A stretch of DNA of 64,000 nt. It comes from Capitulum mitella (Eukaryota > Arthropoda > Thecostraca > Pollicipedomorpha > Pollicipedidae). Location of the stretch: positions 13,738,144 through 13,802,143 of the forward strand of contig CP099849.1 in NCBI GenBank assembly GCA_030062745.1. The letters are read 5' to 3'. The translations under genes were made by a program, and so were the position numbers. The notes below the pieces were generated by a model. It was given only the letters and a program-made list of their open reading frames with translations, was not told the DNA's origin and made no database searches. Shown here piece by piece: positions 1 through 10,978 of this stretch (its first letter is position 1; each line of letters opens with the position of its first letter).

Positions 1-3000
1 AACAAACATCTTTGTATGTCCCAAGGTTGCACAGCAGAGGATCGACGGATCGGCGGATCGGGAGATATAGATGACCGACTTTTTGAATCATTCAGATGGT
101 TCATTGGTTCCGGACATGCCCAGGAATGCCCATTTGCCATTCCCATCAATGCCGGGTTTACTTCATTGCTGTTTCATTTTATTGTTGTGTTGCAAGGACA
201 AAGAAGGTGTCAAAATATGCGATAATAAAAAAAAAAAAAAAAAGGGAGCAACTGGCATGTCGTGCAAAAAATTGAAGCGTTACGAAAGATGCCATTCTGC
301 TCTGGCTGGTGAATGCAGATGCCATTCTTCTGTCGTGGAACCATCGTACATGTTTTATGAGACTGTCGGAGGAGAAGCCTGTTCTGGAAACTATTTTATA
401 CGATCCCTGGGCTTCCAACGTGTTGAAAATTTATTCTTCATAAGGATGGATTGGTGGGGTAATTCGGCGGAACCTGACGAATTTGATGGAAATACAAAAC
501 TGTATGAGGTTGAGAACAATATGCAACATGTTGTCGGCGTGCCGGTTTCCGCGTGTGATACCCTGTTCATATGATACAGCAGAACAGACGCCGGCCGCAA
601 GATTTGCCTTGGAAGAATTTGGAAACGCTGCAATGTCGAAACTGATCGCAAATTTGCTGAAGTCCAACGCTTATTTGCAGATTAACAAGCACCGAGCGAT
701 TCGAAGTTTAACTGATCTGCATTTGCACCGTGTCCGGATTACTTTACAACATTCTCAGCATCTCTTTTTGACGTAGCCCCTCAAACCAGGCATGGCGTTC
801 GAAGCAGCAGAATCCTCGGTGACAGGTAAAAGGTGAAATGGGAGCTTAGCGGTACAGAGGCATCCGCCACGTGTCATTCCCAGAAAGCGTGCCAAATCGT
901 GGTGGATGTGTGCTGTCGGCCGCTGTCTCGTGTTCCCCGCTCCTGTCGGACCACATCCCTGCAGCCGCCCGCCCTGCAGCATACCAACCAGGCCTGCCCA
1001 GGAGCCGAGCAAGGTGACCAAGCTGCGTGACGTGGCGGTGCATGCCACGTGAGATGTGCATCTACAAGCTTCGCATTTTACCGATGTCCCGCGGTGCGAC
1101 TTAGAGACATGAGACGAGATGTGGTCAGATGCGACTACGTGGGAACCACGGTCGCTCACGCACCACAGACAGGATGCTAGAGGCGCGATGAGGGACCCGG
1201 GTCCGTGGCTCGCCGCGCGTTAGGTGCGAGTCGGCGGGATTTGAGAGCCGCTTGTGGGGACGAGGGGGTGGGAACCCAGAGCCGGTTTGTACCTATCTTC
1301 TCATGTCTGATACCTGCTGGCACCAGTCATGCACCGTTAGGTCCCTGTTCAGCCCACGGCCGCCTTCACGCGCCCAGTCGCCAAGGGTGGACTCATCTGC
1401 ACAAGATTCCGTCCCGGGCGTTAACCGGCAGGAAACAGAGGGGCCAAGCCTACCTTCCGTGAGATCTAAGCTGCCTCCAAATGTTAGTTTCTGGTATGTC
1501 GGCCCCTCTACCTTACGATTTTTGGCAGAGTAAAAAACTGCCAAGGTAAGGCGAATTACCCACCAAGCTTAGGGGCCGTCGCAGGTTATCAAAAATAAAG
1601 GGGATCGCATCCCTCCATCGTTCCTAGAATAGGAAACACTGTCATTGTCAGTTAGCTACCCAGGTGCTACCTCTGCCAGACACCAGACACAAGACGCCGG
1701 AAGCCGGGGCACAGGACTGCGAACACCGAGCACCAGACACCACGTACCAGACACGAGACAGCGGACTGGAGACTGGAGACATCCAGCGGCATGGCCCGAC
1801 TTGTCCGTCAGACGACTGCAGGTCGGGTCGGGTGAAACACTAACCTCTGCTGCCCGAGCAATCAGCGCTTCAGTCGCAGTCGCTGGACGCCGTTTTGTTC
1901 TTGACTGGTTAAGTTAAATGTAAAATCAACAGGCGATGGCATAGAAAGAAGGTATAGCTTCAGCCTGAAAAACGCAGAACTAAAAAATGAGAAGTGAAGG
2001 AGAACTCTTACGGCAAAATGGACACCAAAAAAGCAGTCTGTTCCCTCGCTGGCCGGGCAGGTTCATGAGAACGCCCATTCTCCGGCTTTTTCAGGGTGGC
2101 GAGAGGCACAGAGACAAGGAACCCGGTGTTTTTTTATGTATTCTTTTTACACATTTTGCCAATTTTTGAACTTGAGGTCATCTCTGGTCACTGGCCCATG
2201 ACATTGCAAGTAAGATCATGTTCCGAAAGAATTCAGTTCAGTTCAAGTTCAGACCTTTTTGTCAAATGCATTGAGGACCTTAAAACTTGCTGTATTGGTA
2301 CGACGTAAGAGGTGCAACAATTCTGCTATCTTGAATTTTGGTTTCTGGAAATGAAATCAGTGACGTTAGGCAAGATATCTTTTCTGAGTTTTTACGCCTC
2401 CAGTTGGGATTGTAGGCCGAGTTCCGTGGTTCCGAAGTTTTAATATACACCCTGGTGCGTTTCATGTCCTTTACACGTACAAATTTACCATCTGAACCAT
2501 GGCTTTGAGGAAGTCGCGGTATATTCCGAATCTTTAGAATCGCAGCCGAATACAGTGTCATATTTTACAGCTCTTGAATGTATGTTTGTCATTTGTGCTT
2601 TAAAAGCACTGATATACGGTAAGACCTTACTTTCTAAGACTAACCTAATCCCATTTGCCTCGAGCTGAACCGACTTAACATCTTCAAGTATGGTTTTTGT
2701 TTTCAGTGCGAACACACTTTGTGTATCCACAAATGGTCAGAACTGCACGATCCCTTCCTTTCTGCTCAGTTTTACTACCCCAGCCTTTTATTTCTGGTTG
2801 TGAAAATATAAACCCTAGCCATCGCTATAATTTAGCGAGCTTACCAAAAAAAACAAACCCTAGCCAATGTAAACCAATGCTAGCCGATGCTAGAATAACT
2901 TTCGTGATATAATGTGGTTTTACGTTACAGCCGTAGCCACAGTCGCCGCCCGATGTCTATGTGACTAACAGGAAGAAAATGCTCTTAGGCATGGGATTCG

Positions 3001-3480
3001 TCATGGAGAAAAAATATTGCATGAACTGGTATTGTAGGACTTTATTCTTTGCCGTGTCTGATCAGTGATAATGCGACAGATGACACAAAAGACACCAGAA
3101 ACCCCTGACTTATATGCGTTAAAAGTTTGACCTATGCTGAGCTTGCCTGACCTTAATGTGGTGGTTGCCGACTTTATTTGCATCCGCAGCACGTCTGAGG
3201 CGTGATCTAGCCCAGTTCAATAAGAAAAAAAAAACGCGACCCCTGACCTTAACAAAAAGGTGATATTTCCCCTTTACTTTCAGTTTCGCTTGAAATGGCC
3301 CAGTTTAATTTAGGTGCTTTTGTACTGCACCAAGCAGGTAATGACTTCGTTATTACAGTTTCTGCCAAAAATGTTAACCGGTGGTTTGACCTAAGATGTC
3401 CTCAGGTTTCCCCAATATTGACCTGATTGGACCTAAGTCCCAGAATTCTTCTATCTGATGACCGGACCGCACGTCCATAT
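1..3480. other. No gene recognised; GC-rich patch and low-complexity runs
   Basis: I see no coding region that I can support here. A 16-base A run lies at about 227-242. The part from about 770 to 1480 is clearly more GC-rich than its surroundings and holds several overlapping short reading frames on both strands, none with a recognisable domain. A low-complexity patch at about 1676-1790 repeats the word CAGACAC several times. The rest is AT-rich intergenic-looking DNA. Confidence 0.5.
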
Positions 3481-3599
3481 GCATGACCAGTTGTCATGTA
3501 CAATGATCGAGGTGCATGTCATGGGCGGCACGTATTTTACGTCTCGCGGAACATCCCTGGCAGATAAACCCAGCAACACGACACCGAATGCAGTTAATT

Positions 3600-4130
3600 A
3601 AATAGCTGGGTGTCGAGCTGTTGGACGCGCCCCAGCCGGCGATAGCCATCAGCGGACGAAGTCGGCGGGTCCTGGTGCACGGCCCGCCGTGCCGGCTGCA
3701 CATATGGTCCTGTCTAGAAGGGCGCCTGGCGGCGGCCTCTCACTCCAGGACGGCCGGGCAGCCCGCAGCTGGCCTTGGCTTCAGCCACGCCGTCAGACGC
3801 CGCAGATGAAAGTTGCTCGGCGGCCGGCCGGTTCGGCGACCCTCGGCCAGGCTTCATTCAAAGGAGCCACGCCGCCGGCGAGCTCTGCGCTGACGCGCCA
3901 TTTGCACCTCGATCTGAGCGCGAGGCGGCGGGGGGGGGGGGCGCGAGGGGGCCGCCGGAGCTCTGCCGGTCTGCGCAGTCAGCCGGCCGTCTGCAGAGTG
4001 CAGTGCAGAGGGCTCAGTGTCTGACTGTCCGAGGACGTCAGGGTCTAGGCCGGCCAGTCGACGGCTCCGCAAGAGGTGGCTGCTACCCTTGAGAACAGGC
4101 CTCCTCGGCGCATGTCTGTTGGCGGGACCG
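3600..4130. promoter_or_regulatory. GC-rich, CpG-dense island, possible promoter or first exon
   Basis: About 530 bases are strikingly GC- and CpG-rich between AT-rich flanks, with a G10 run near 3931. Reading frames of around 100 codons on both strands look like composition effects: they are rich in Ala, Arg, Pro and Gly with no recognisable domain. A TCAGT word of the arthropod initiator type lies near 4014. This could be a promoter or a non-coding first exon of a gene outside or further along the window; I cannot assign strand or gene. Confidence 0.3.
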
Positions 4131-5282
4131 ATACATATCAATGGGCGCAAACTGTGACAGTGACTTACCAGCACACTACTCGCTCACGGTATTCATGCAA
4201 ATGAGTGCACGGATGGTGGGTAGTCGGTTATTAGTGGCATGTCTTCTCACGACATCGGCAGGCAAAACCACGAATAAGGGTAGGGCCCCTTGCTCTCAGC
4301 AATCATAAGGTACAGTCTGAATCAGACTGGTCGTTCCAGACTGTATTCGTGACGATGCTAGGCCTTCACGCCGTTTTCTTCGAAAGTTTGCTGCAGTTTC
4401 AGTTGCACTGTTTTGCCGATCTCATTTTTTGGCGCGTTTTTTATGATTCCGCAAATCTACATACATAATTCCTAAAATTCAAGGAGCCCCACGACTGTAT
4501 TTCTCCTCTCGATGATGCCGTCACTCACATTTCGAAGCTGTACGGACAATACATATGGAGAATTTAATGCAGCGTGCCTTCGGTGACATGAGCGCTAACC
4601 TTTTTGTAAATTTACTGGTCTCTCTGCATTTTGCTCGGCGGATGACGGTTAATCCTGTTTTCATGCGATGGATTTCGCCTGGATTACATGCGGCGGGGGA
4701 TTCCGCCTGCCCCATCCCCGATGTCTACCGCTCTGTTTGACCGATTTTAACGAAACGGCTTATACGAAAGGCTGTCGTCTGAATTAACTCTTTTCATGCA
4801 TGTAAAATTAAAAAGAAACGTAAAGGGCACCTTCAGGAGAGCATAAAATGGGGTAAACGGCCGATTTGCGTCGTCCGACATACGCGGTGCTCCAAGTGTT
4901 TGTTTGGAAATGGCGTTATTTCCCTTAGCATTTAAATAGTTTCAAAGTGCGTTAGCAAGAAATTTTGAGGAGTAGTGGTGGATTTAGGGCAGAGCTGGAA
5001 AAGACGTCGTTTTTTGGTGTTGAAGAACACCAGGAAATATGCGCTTCAAAATCATTTTATGCTCCAAAAGCTTCATCTTGTGTCTCCATCAAAAAGCTAC
5101 ACCACATCCATGTTGACAAATCTGTAGCTCTGGAAGAAAAAGAATCTGTCTCCTTTCAGCAAGAAGTATGCTAATTCCCGGGAAGTTTCGTGGAGATCGG
5201 ACGAGCCGATCTCACTATTGCTTTATGTTGATCACTTGGCTGGCTGGTTGTCAGATGACCAGCTACTCCAACAACATATGTA
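4131..5282. other. Intergenic, nothing recognised
   Basis: Short reading frames only, no conserved motifs seen and no clear repeats. Confidence 0.5.
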
Positions 5283-5405
5283 CACTGTGGTGTATGTGTG
5301 TATGTGCGCGTATATATATATGTGTGTATGTATGTATGTATGTGCGTATGTTTACGTGTGTGCGTGCGCGCATGCGCCTGTGCGTGCGCGTGCGCTTGTA
5401 TGTGA
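5283..5405. repeat. Microsatellite, TG/TATG/CG-rich alternating purine-pyrimidine
   Basis: Imperfect (TG)n, (TATG)n and TGCGCG-type stretches run for about 120 bases, including a short TA run near 5310. Reading frames over it (Cys/Val/Tyr-rich on one strand, His/Thr-rich on the other) are artefacts of the repeat. Confidence 0.9.
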
Positions 5406-5522
5406 CTGTGCTGACATTTTTTCTTTGTGATACGTGGCCTGATAGCCACTGCTCTGTGGATGGTCCCAATTTTTACAATACAATACAATGCTTGGTTTCG
5501 GTTTGCTTTGGTCCACCTAACT

Positions 5523-5556
5523 AAAGGCACGGACACCAAACGCTGTCCGTGCCTTT
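5523..5556. repeat. Perfect 13-bp hairpin
   Basis: The word AAAGGCACGGACA at 5523-5535 is followed, after an 8-base loop, by its exact reverse complement at 5544-5556. Just upstream, at about 5475-5491, is a short (ACAAT)3 run. No gene is recognised next to it, so its role is unknown. Confidence 0.9.
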
Positions 5557-6446
5557 GCACTGTAAACTCATTTCGACGATGCTAGGTTTTTTAACCACAA
5601 GCCATTGTTAGACATACAAGCATATGGGTTGTCAGCACACGAGTAACTAGTAAAGAAACAACTCAGATACTTGCCATAGTCGCCATCGCCCTGTATTGTG
5701 TAAATAAAATGAATAAGGAATAAGGAGTCCATCGTAAACATAGCACGGGTCCTCATCGTAAGTCTGCAACGAGCTAAACATTTGTTGGAACAGAAGGGTC
5801 GCCTGAGTACTCGTCATTAACGCAAACTACGTGAGCTCGTTGACAGGTGACGAAAGCAACGTCCACGTGGAGTTCTCATGCTGGTCGTGACAAAGACAAG
5901 TCTGAGCAGCGTTTACAGCTTCCCGCCAGAATTCAAGCGCGATTTTCTAAGGAGCCATTTTACAAAGGAGCAGACGTGCAGTGTTTTCGGTGCGTTGCCA
6001 GCGTTCGGAGATGGCAACTGTTCGGCATATTTTTTTTTATCTTTTTGTGTTCGGATGCACTCTGAGATGCACATACATATTCTGATGGGCTGTACCAGAC
6101 TAAGATATGATGGTCATTTGAAGTGAAATGCAACTGTAGATCATCTCAGATCAAGGTTTCGTGCGGCGTTTGTGACGCACTTAACTGTTGCTCCAATAAG
6201 GCAAATACAAGTCAGTGCAAATTCCACAGAAAGTTGGGTAACTTTGCAGGTGACAGACATGATGCACAATGATGATCATGGGTTTGCTGCCCAAGGACTG
6301 CATATGATCTGGAGTTGGTAGTTTGTGTATACGTAAACTACCTACTCAGTCTGCAATAGCCCGAGGTCCTGATACTCTTAATCCAGTCACATGTTTTCCC
6401 CCACATCCTTTACTGCCTTTCGGTCTGGGGCGGGGCGGCGTCGTGC
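5557..6446. other. Intergenic, nothing recognised
   Basis: No gene or clear repeat seen. Only short reading frames without recognisable domains. Confidence 0.5.
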
Positions 6447-6852
6447 CACCTCAGCAGAGTTCAGAGAATGGTGAACTTCGGGGCCAGGATCGTCTCCGGG
6501 GCTCGTAAGCGGGATTCGGTGTCGGCAACCTTGAGGGCGCTAGGCTGGCGCGCCGTACGCGACCTGGTTGCGAGGCGCGACAGCATTGGTGTCTTCCGAG
6601 CCCTGAACGACTCGCGTGCTCCGGTGGTGGTCACTCATCCTGTTCACTCCACGTACCACTGTGTCCCAGTGTGTCACCCGGGCGTCGGTGGCCGGGGCCT
6701 TGGAGCCGCCGCCTTTCCGTCTGGCTGTAGCCCGCAGGGATTTTTCGTATCGCGCGGCCTCGTCTTGGAACCGCCTGCCGCCGGACATCACTGCCTCTCG
6801 AACTCGTGCAGAGCTTGTTCGGAAACTTGACGAACTAACTCCTATACCTTGA
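6447..6852 (+). mobile_element. 3' remnant of a non-LTR retrotransposon (jockey/CR1-type) reverse transcriptase
   Basis: The C-terminal tail of a LINE polymerase is readable in two frames. The first frame, from about 6450 to 6620, reads RVQRMVNFGARIVSGARK and continues ALGWRAVRDLVARRDSI. The second frame, to the stop at 6850-6852, reads RLAVARRDFSYRAASSWNRL followed by PPDI. Both match the characteristic end of jockey/CR1-like polymerases, where an RVQN-x-AARI-x-GARK block is followed by an FSYR-x3-WN-x-LP block. The frames differ, so at least one frameshift lies between about 6600 and 6670. No reverse transcriptase catalytic core is visible upstream, so this is a 5'-truncated, dead copy, as is usual for LINE insertions. 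I could not find a poly(A) tail or target duplication. Confidence 0.75.
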
Positions 6853-7098
6853 CGTGTCTGACTGCCTCGTTTTATTTGTATGACTATTGCGCATGATCAC
6901 GTACTGTATTGCCTAGAATCAAACAGTAATCCATGCGGTGGAAAGATTCGCAAATAAATCGAAAAAAGTGAAAACAGGTTAACACATGAAGGTCTTTGTG
7001 AAAAAGATTCATCCAGTATGTTGTATACCTCTCACCCATGAATGCACCTTAATTTTGGTTTGCTGATGAATCACATTTTTTGGAAATGTTTGCAAAAT

Positions 7099-7137
7099 CT
7101 AACCTTACCTAACCTAACCTAGTAACCTAACCTAACC
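7099..7137. repeat. Interstitial telomere-type repeat, (CCTAA)n = (TTAGG)n
   Basis: Roughly seven copies of CCTAA, some with a one-base change. TTAGG is the common telomere unit of arthropods, so this may be an interstitial telomeric sequence or a microsatellite with the same unit. Confidence 0.8.
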
Positions 7138-8618
7138 ATGGAAATATCAAGATGATGTGATGAGGAGGGGCTTTTTTTTTCTCTTTAATTTTTTTGGGGA
7201 TAATAAATAAAAAAAAAAATAAAACTGCATGCCAACACCCACCATAAGCAACTTATGGCAAGCCCTACCATGCTGTTTTTTTTGTAGAGCAAACAATGGC
7301 AAAATTCATTAAAAATGTCTAGGTTCTCCATTTTTGTTGCATGAAGCAGGGATTTTCCAGCCAAACAGCACTGGTTGGGATGTATACCCAAGTTTTGGCA
7401 AGAAAGTGCTGAAATTTTGGCCCGAAACATTACATTTAATGGTGTGCTGCAATTATGGCATGCAATCATGGCACATTGCATCATATTTGATCATGTGATG
7501 CAATGTCTGACATATTTTGCTGCAGGTACTTGTGGTTGTATGGGATTTCTGGGATGCAAAACTTCTTTCATATTGCCAAAATTCCATGTATCCGAACTTT
7601 GTAATACATAGTTTGATTTGTCGGGACTGGCAAAGTTCCTTCCAAGCGTCAGGAATTTCTTATAATCAGATTCCATACATGGAAACTTCTCGAAATAACA
7701 TGTGTTTTGGGCAGCTGGGATGTAGGACTGAATAAATTCAGTACATTGTGTGATCAGGCCTAATACCATGAATTTAGCCTGGGTTAGTTGTGCATGCTGA
7801 GTTTTATATCTCTCAGGTGACGCTCCAGCACCACCTTAAATAAACAGCAACACCTAGCAAAAAATAGCACCACCTAGAAAAAGCACCATGTGCCACATAC
7901 ATGATACTTCCTAACTGGGTTAATAAAGTTGTTTGCTTTTTTATTTGCCACACAAATTACATATTTATCCAATCTCTTCAGCTGAAATAGTAAGAAGTAC
8001 ATGTCAACATTGCATTTCAGGCATCATAAAACCACGATTATGTTAACTTTCCTACAACATAAGCACTTGGCCAAAATCATTTTAGGGTGGCTCTAAAAAC
8101 ATATGGGGATATTCTGGAATCTTGGGAAAGTTGTGTGAAAGTAAAGGTCTCCTGGGAATGCATATCTTACGGAACTGAACTTGCGCAATTGGACTTACCT
8201 TGCTCTAGTTTTGGGGACAGATTCTGATTTGGTTGCTACCTAGAATGCCTGTCATACTTGAACCATTGTCTGCAGACCTGGATTTAGGTAAGTTGTCACC
8301 CGGCAATGAAGATATTGTGCCGTACATCACATTTTCACCAGGTGGTAAAAAACAGAATAAATAGCATTAAAGTCATACAACAGACGGTTTTAAGGCAAAC
8401 ACTTGTGATTCAGTTGCTGCGTTATATCATTCCTAGACGAAGACAAATAAAAATTACCAAATAATATCATCACTCCATTCGTCGCTGACCGCCGCGCCAC
8501 TTGTCTGTTTGACTTCTGCTGCGATTCTACGGTAACAAAGTCAAAAAAAGGCAATTCCCAAGATGAAGGCATTTTGGGCCTAATGACGTCTTGACGTCTT
8601 CTCGCTTCATGAATAATA
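7138..8618. other. Intergenic, AT-rich, nothing recognised
   Basis: No gene seen. The stretch holds T and A runs near 7170-7220 and a CACCACCTAG-like low-complexity patch near 7825-7890. Reading frames up to 99 codons lack recognisable motifs. Confidence 0.5.
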
Positions 8619-8704
8619 AACCTAACCTAACCTAACCCAGCCTTACCTAACGTAACCTACCCTAACCCAATCCAATCTAACCTAACCTAACCTAACCTAA
8701 CCTA
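8619..8704. repeat. Interstitial telomere-type repeat, (CCTAA)n, longer array
   Basis: About 17 units of CCTAA over 86 bases, perfect at both ends and degenerate in the middle (CCCTAA, CGTAA and CCAAT variants). A second, shorter array of the same unit lies 1.5 kb upstream, in the same orientation. Confidence 0.85.
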
Positions 8705-9410
8705 TTTAGTCGCACGACCTAACTTCTGTTGGACGGAACCAAGTCCGATCTCACCTTTTATTGGACCACGGCCTCTAGCATCCTATAACGCGCCTCCGGC
8801 GCGGGGTTGCGCCTTCGGCGCGACATTACGCCCTGTGAACATCCGTTTATCGGACTGCGGCCTTTAGCCATTTTTTTGGATGACGTCATCAAACGTTACG
8901 CAGTACATAGGGCACCCTTCGAGCAAAGGCAGTGTAAACAAGATGGCGCCGCCCATTCCTGGCACGTTTGCTTGCGGCGAAATGTAACTCCATTTCCTTC
9001 GGAAACCATAGCGGTAGTGTCGCTGTATGGCAAAAGTGATCTGTGAAAAGGTGAATTAGTGATGTATCGCCGAATATTGGCTATCGCCAGGCAGCTCATG
9101 CAGTGATAAACGTGACACATTAGCTTTCTGGACAAATTTCCGTGCATTTAAAGCAAAAAGAAGGAGGGAATCAGCAACAGCAAAACAACGCACATCATAC
9201 GGAATTCAATTTTGTCTCATTTGCACCGCTATCAAGCGCCATTAAATTAATCAAATTTAAACCACTGCCTTCCCCATTTTATTACTGTTAAATTCAAACG
9301 CATCATATTTTATTCCCAAAGACGCTTGAATTCAAAATTTTTAATCGCTCTGCTAGGAACTTAGAAACCGCAAAGAGTGGACAAACACACACGCCCTCTA
9401 ATTTCTCCTT
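8705..9410. other. Intergenic, nothing recognised
   Basis: Around 8789-8822 two similar GC-rich words containing GCGCC-x4-GGCGCG occur in tandem. No supported gene. Confidence 0.5.
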
Positions 9411-9415
9411 GCCTA

Positions 9416-9465
<50 letters not shown>

Positions 9466-9505
9466 TATATACATATATATACAAATATATGTACATATGT
9501 ACATA
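9411..9505. repeat. Microsatellite (TA)n with TACATA interruptions
   Basis: A nearly pure TA run at about 9415-9460 continues as ACATATA variants to about 9505. Reading frames across it (Tyr/Ile alternation) are artefacts. Confidence 0.95.
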
Positions 9506-9519
9506 CAGGTGCATCGATT

Positions 9520-9655
9520 TCTATAAATGAATGGGGGGGGCGAGCCGAGGGCCCGACAACCTAACCTCCCCCCAAACGTGTGTTTCTCAACGAATCTAGC
9601 CCATTTTATGTTTACCAACGGAAATTTATAAATTTTTTGTTGCTATTTATCAAAC
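9520..9655. repeat. Dispersed repeat, copy 1 (paired with 52197-52330)
   Basis: This block holds TAAATGAATGG, a G run, GAGCCGAGGGCC, CTCCCCCCAAA and TTTCTYAACG in order. The same order of words is found at 52197-52330 in the same orientation. It is therefore an interspersed repeat of unknown class. The first copy follows directly on the TA microsatellite; the second follows the end of an old TTAA-type element. Confidence 0.7.
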
Positions 9656-10075
9656 GGAAATCGCTTTTATTGCCATATATATAAATATGTATTTAACACA
9701 AAGATAGATACATCGCTTTGGACTCTATTCGTTACTTTCTGACTGTCTCTTGTTTATTGCAGCCGTTCTTTTCGTTATTATTACTCATTTCCCTTTAAAA
9801 TCTGCAGAAAATATGGGGAGGGGGACGCGGTCAAACAAGTATTAGGTGGGCCCAAATCAACAGTGGGTGGGCCAGGGCCCCCTTAAAAGAATACAGACCG
9901 GCACCCCTGTCTTGCAACCAGTTTGAGAAGAACTGGAAGGCAGAATCAGACATATACGGACACTTCAATGTTTCATTTACGTACAAAATAACCGCCTAAT
10001 TTTTGTCGGGTGAGGCCAGTTTTTCTATAAGCTACCCCAGCCCGTGTTTTTTTTAGCAAATCGCCAGATATATAG
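9656..10075. other. Intergenic, nothing recognised
   Basis: AT-rich, with a GGGCCAGGGCCCCC patch near 9870. No gene recognised. Confidence 0.5.
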
Positions 10076-10076
10076 G

Positions 10077-10107
<31 letters not shown>

Positions 10108-10110
10108 TTT
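10076..10110. repeat. Short (TA)n microsatellite
   Basis: About 16 TA units with one G interruption, ending just before the foldback element. Confidence 0.9.
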
Positions 10111-10134
10111 ACTACTATATGGATGTCAGTCTTG

Positions 10135-10592
10135 GAGAATGTTTGGGACCGGGGGCCAACTATACCACGACGAGGCCCGTTCTAAGCTCAGTTTTTTGAG
10201 AGGCTGGCAATGGAAAATTGAAGGAATATGGACAAATTTCCTACAAGCGCTTGGTTTAGACCCGGACAGGCCCAAACCGGGCTTATGGCTAGGCCTACCC
10301 GGCCCTGGTTTTGGCACCACCACAGTAGACTGTAGACCATTTGACTCAGAGGAGTGACTACGTACCTTTCCTTATTCTATGTATGGTTAGGAGGCAATGG
10401 TGTCAAAACAAGGGCCCAGCAGGCCCAACCAAAAGCCAGGTTCGGGCCCGATCGGCCTCAAATCGGGCAGCTTGTGGGAAGTTTGCCCATAGGGTTTCAT
10501 TTTCCCATTCGCGCTCCTCAAAACAGCTGGGCCTGGACCGGGCCTTACAGTGGGATGGTTCGTCGCCTGTCCGCAACGGTCCCAGAAATTCT
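10135..10592. mobile_element. Foldback (long-stem hairpin) element, arms about 190 bp, spacer about 70 bp
   Basis: The segment 10135-10323 is matched by the reverse complement of 10393-10592. The outer ends both read GAGAAT-x2-YTGGGACCG when put in the same orientation. The inner ends read CCTGGTTTTGGCACCA and, reversed, CCTTGTTTTGACACCA. Translations of the two arms echo one another, but neither makes a known protein, so the similarity is at DNA level. The arms have drifted, with many substitutions and small indels. A foldback MITE, or an insertion into its own inverted copy, would both give this structure. Confidence 0.75.
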
Positions 10593-10978
10593 CTAAGGCG
10601 AAGAACCTCCGTGGCAGGCTCCCACTGTTCAGTGGTCTCCACCGACTGAGTACTTGGCGAAGACCAGACGGCTTGTACAGCAGCAGTTGAACCGTATTGA
10701 TAAGTGCGGCGTAAATAGTACGAAACAACGGGATGCGCCCTGTATCAAAGGTATTTTGTCGGTGACGACAAGGTCCTGGCTGAAGCAGAGTTATCACTGA
10801 CCACTGGCGACCTAGTTGCAGCCGAACGAACTATGTGGGGGACCGTGAGCTATGCTACACGCCTAATTTTAGAAAAAAATTGTTTATAGTGTTGGACATG
10901 AGGCATTCGACCAATGTTCGTTCGTTCAGCAGCCAGATTTAAAGGGGACTGTGAACTGTGTTACAAGGATACACTTAA

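Noticed and set aside
4011..4050. Initiator plus downstream promoter element in the 3.6-4.1 kb island
   Set aside because: A TCAGT initiator word is present, but the downstream GGTCT word is one base out of register and breaks the consensus, so a core promoter is not supported.
5168..5560. Overlapping frames of 118-129 codons
   Set aside because: They run through the TG/TATG microsatellite on both strands; composition artefact.
9361..9618. Minus-strand frame of 85 codons with a Tyr/Ile run
   Set aside because: It is a translation of the TA microsatellite; no independent coding evidence.
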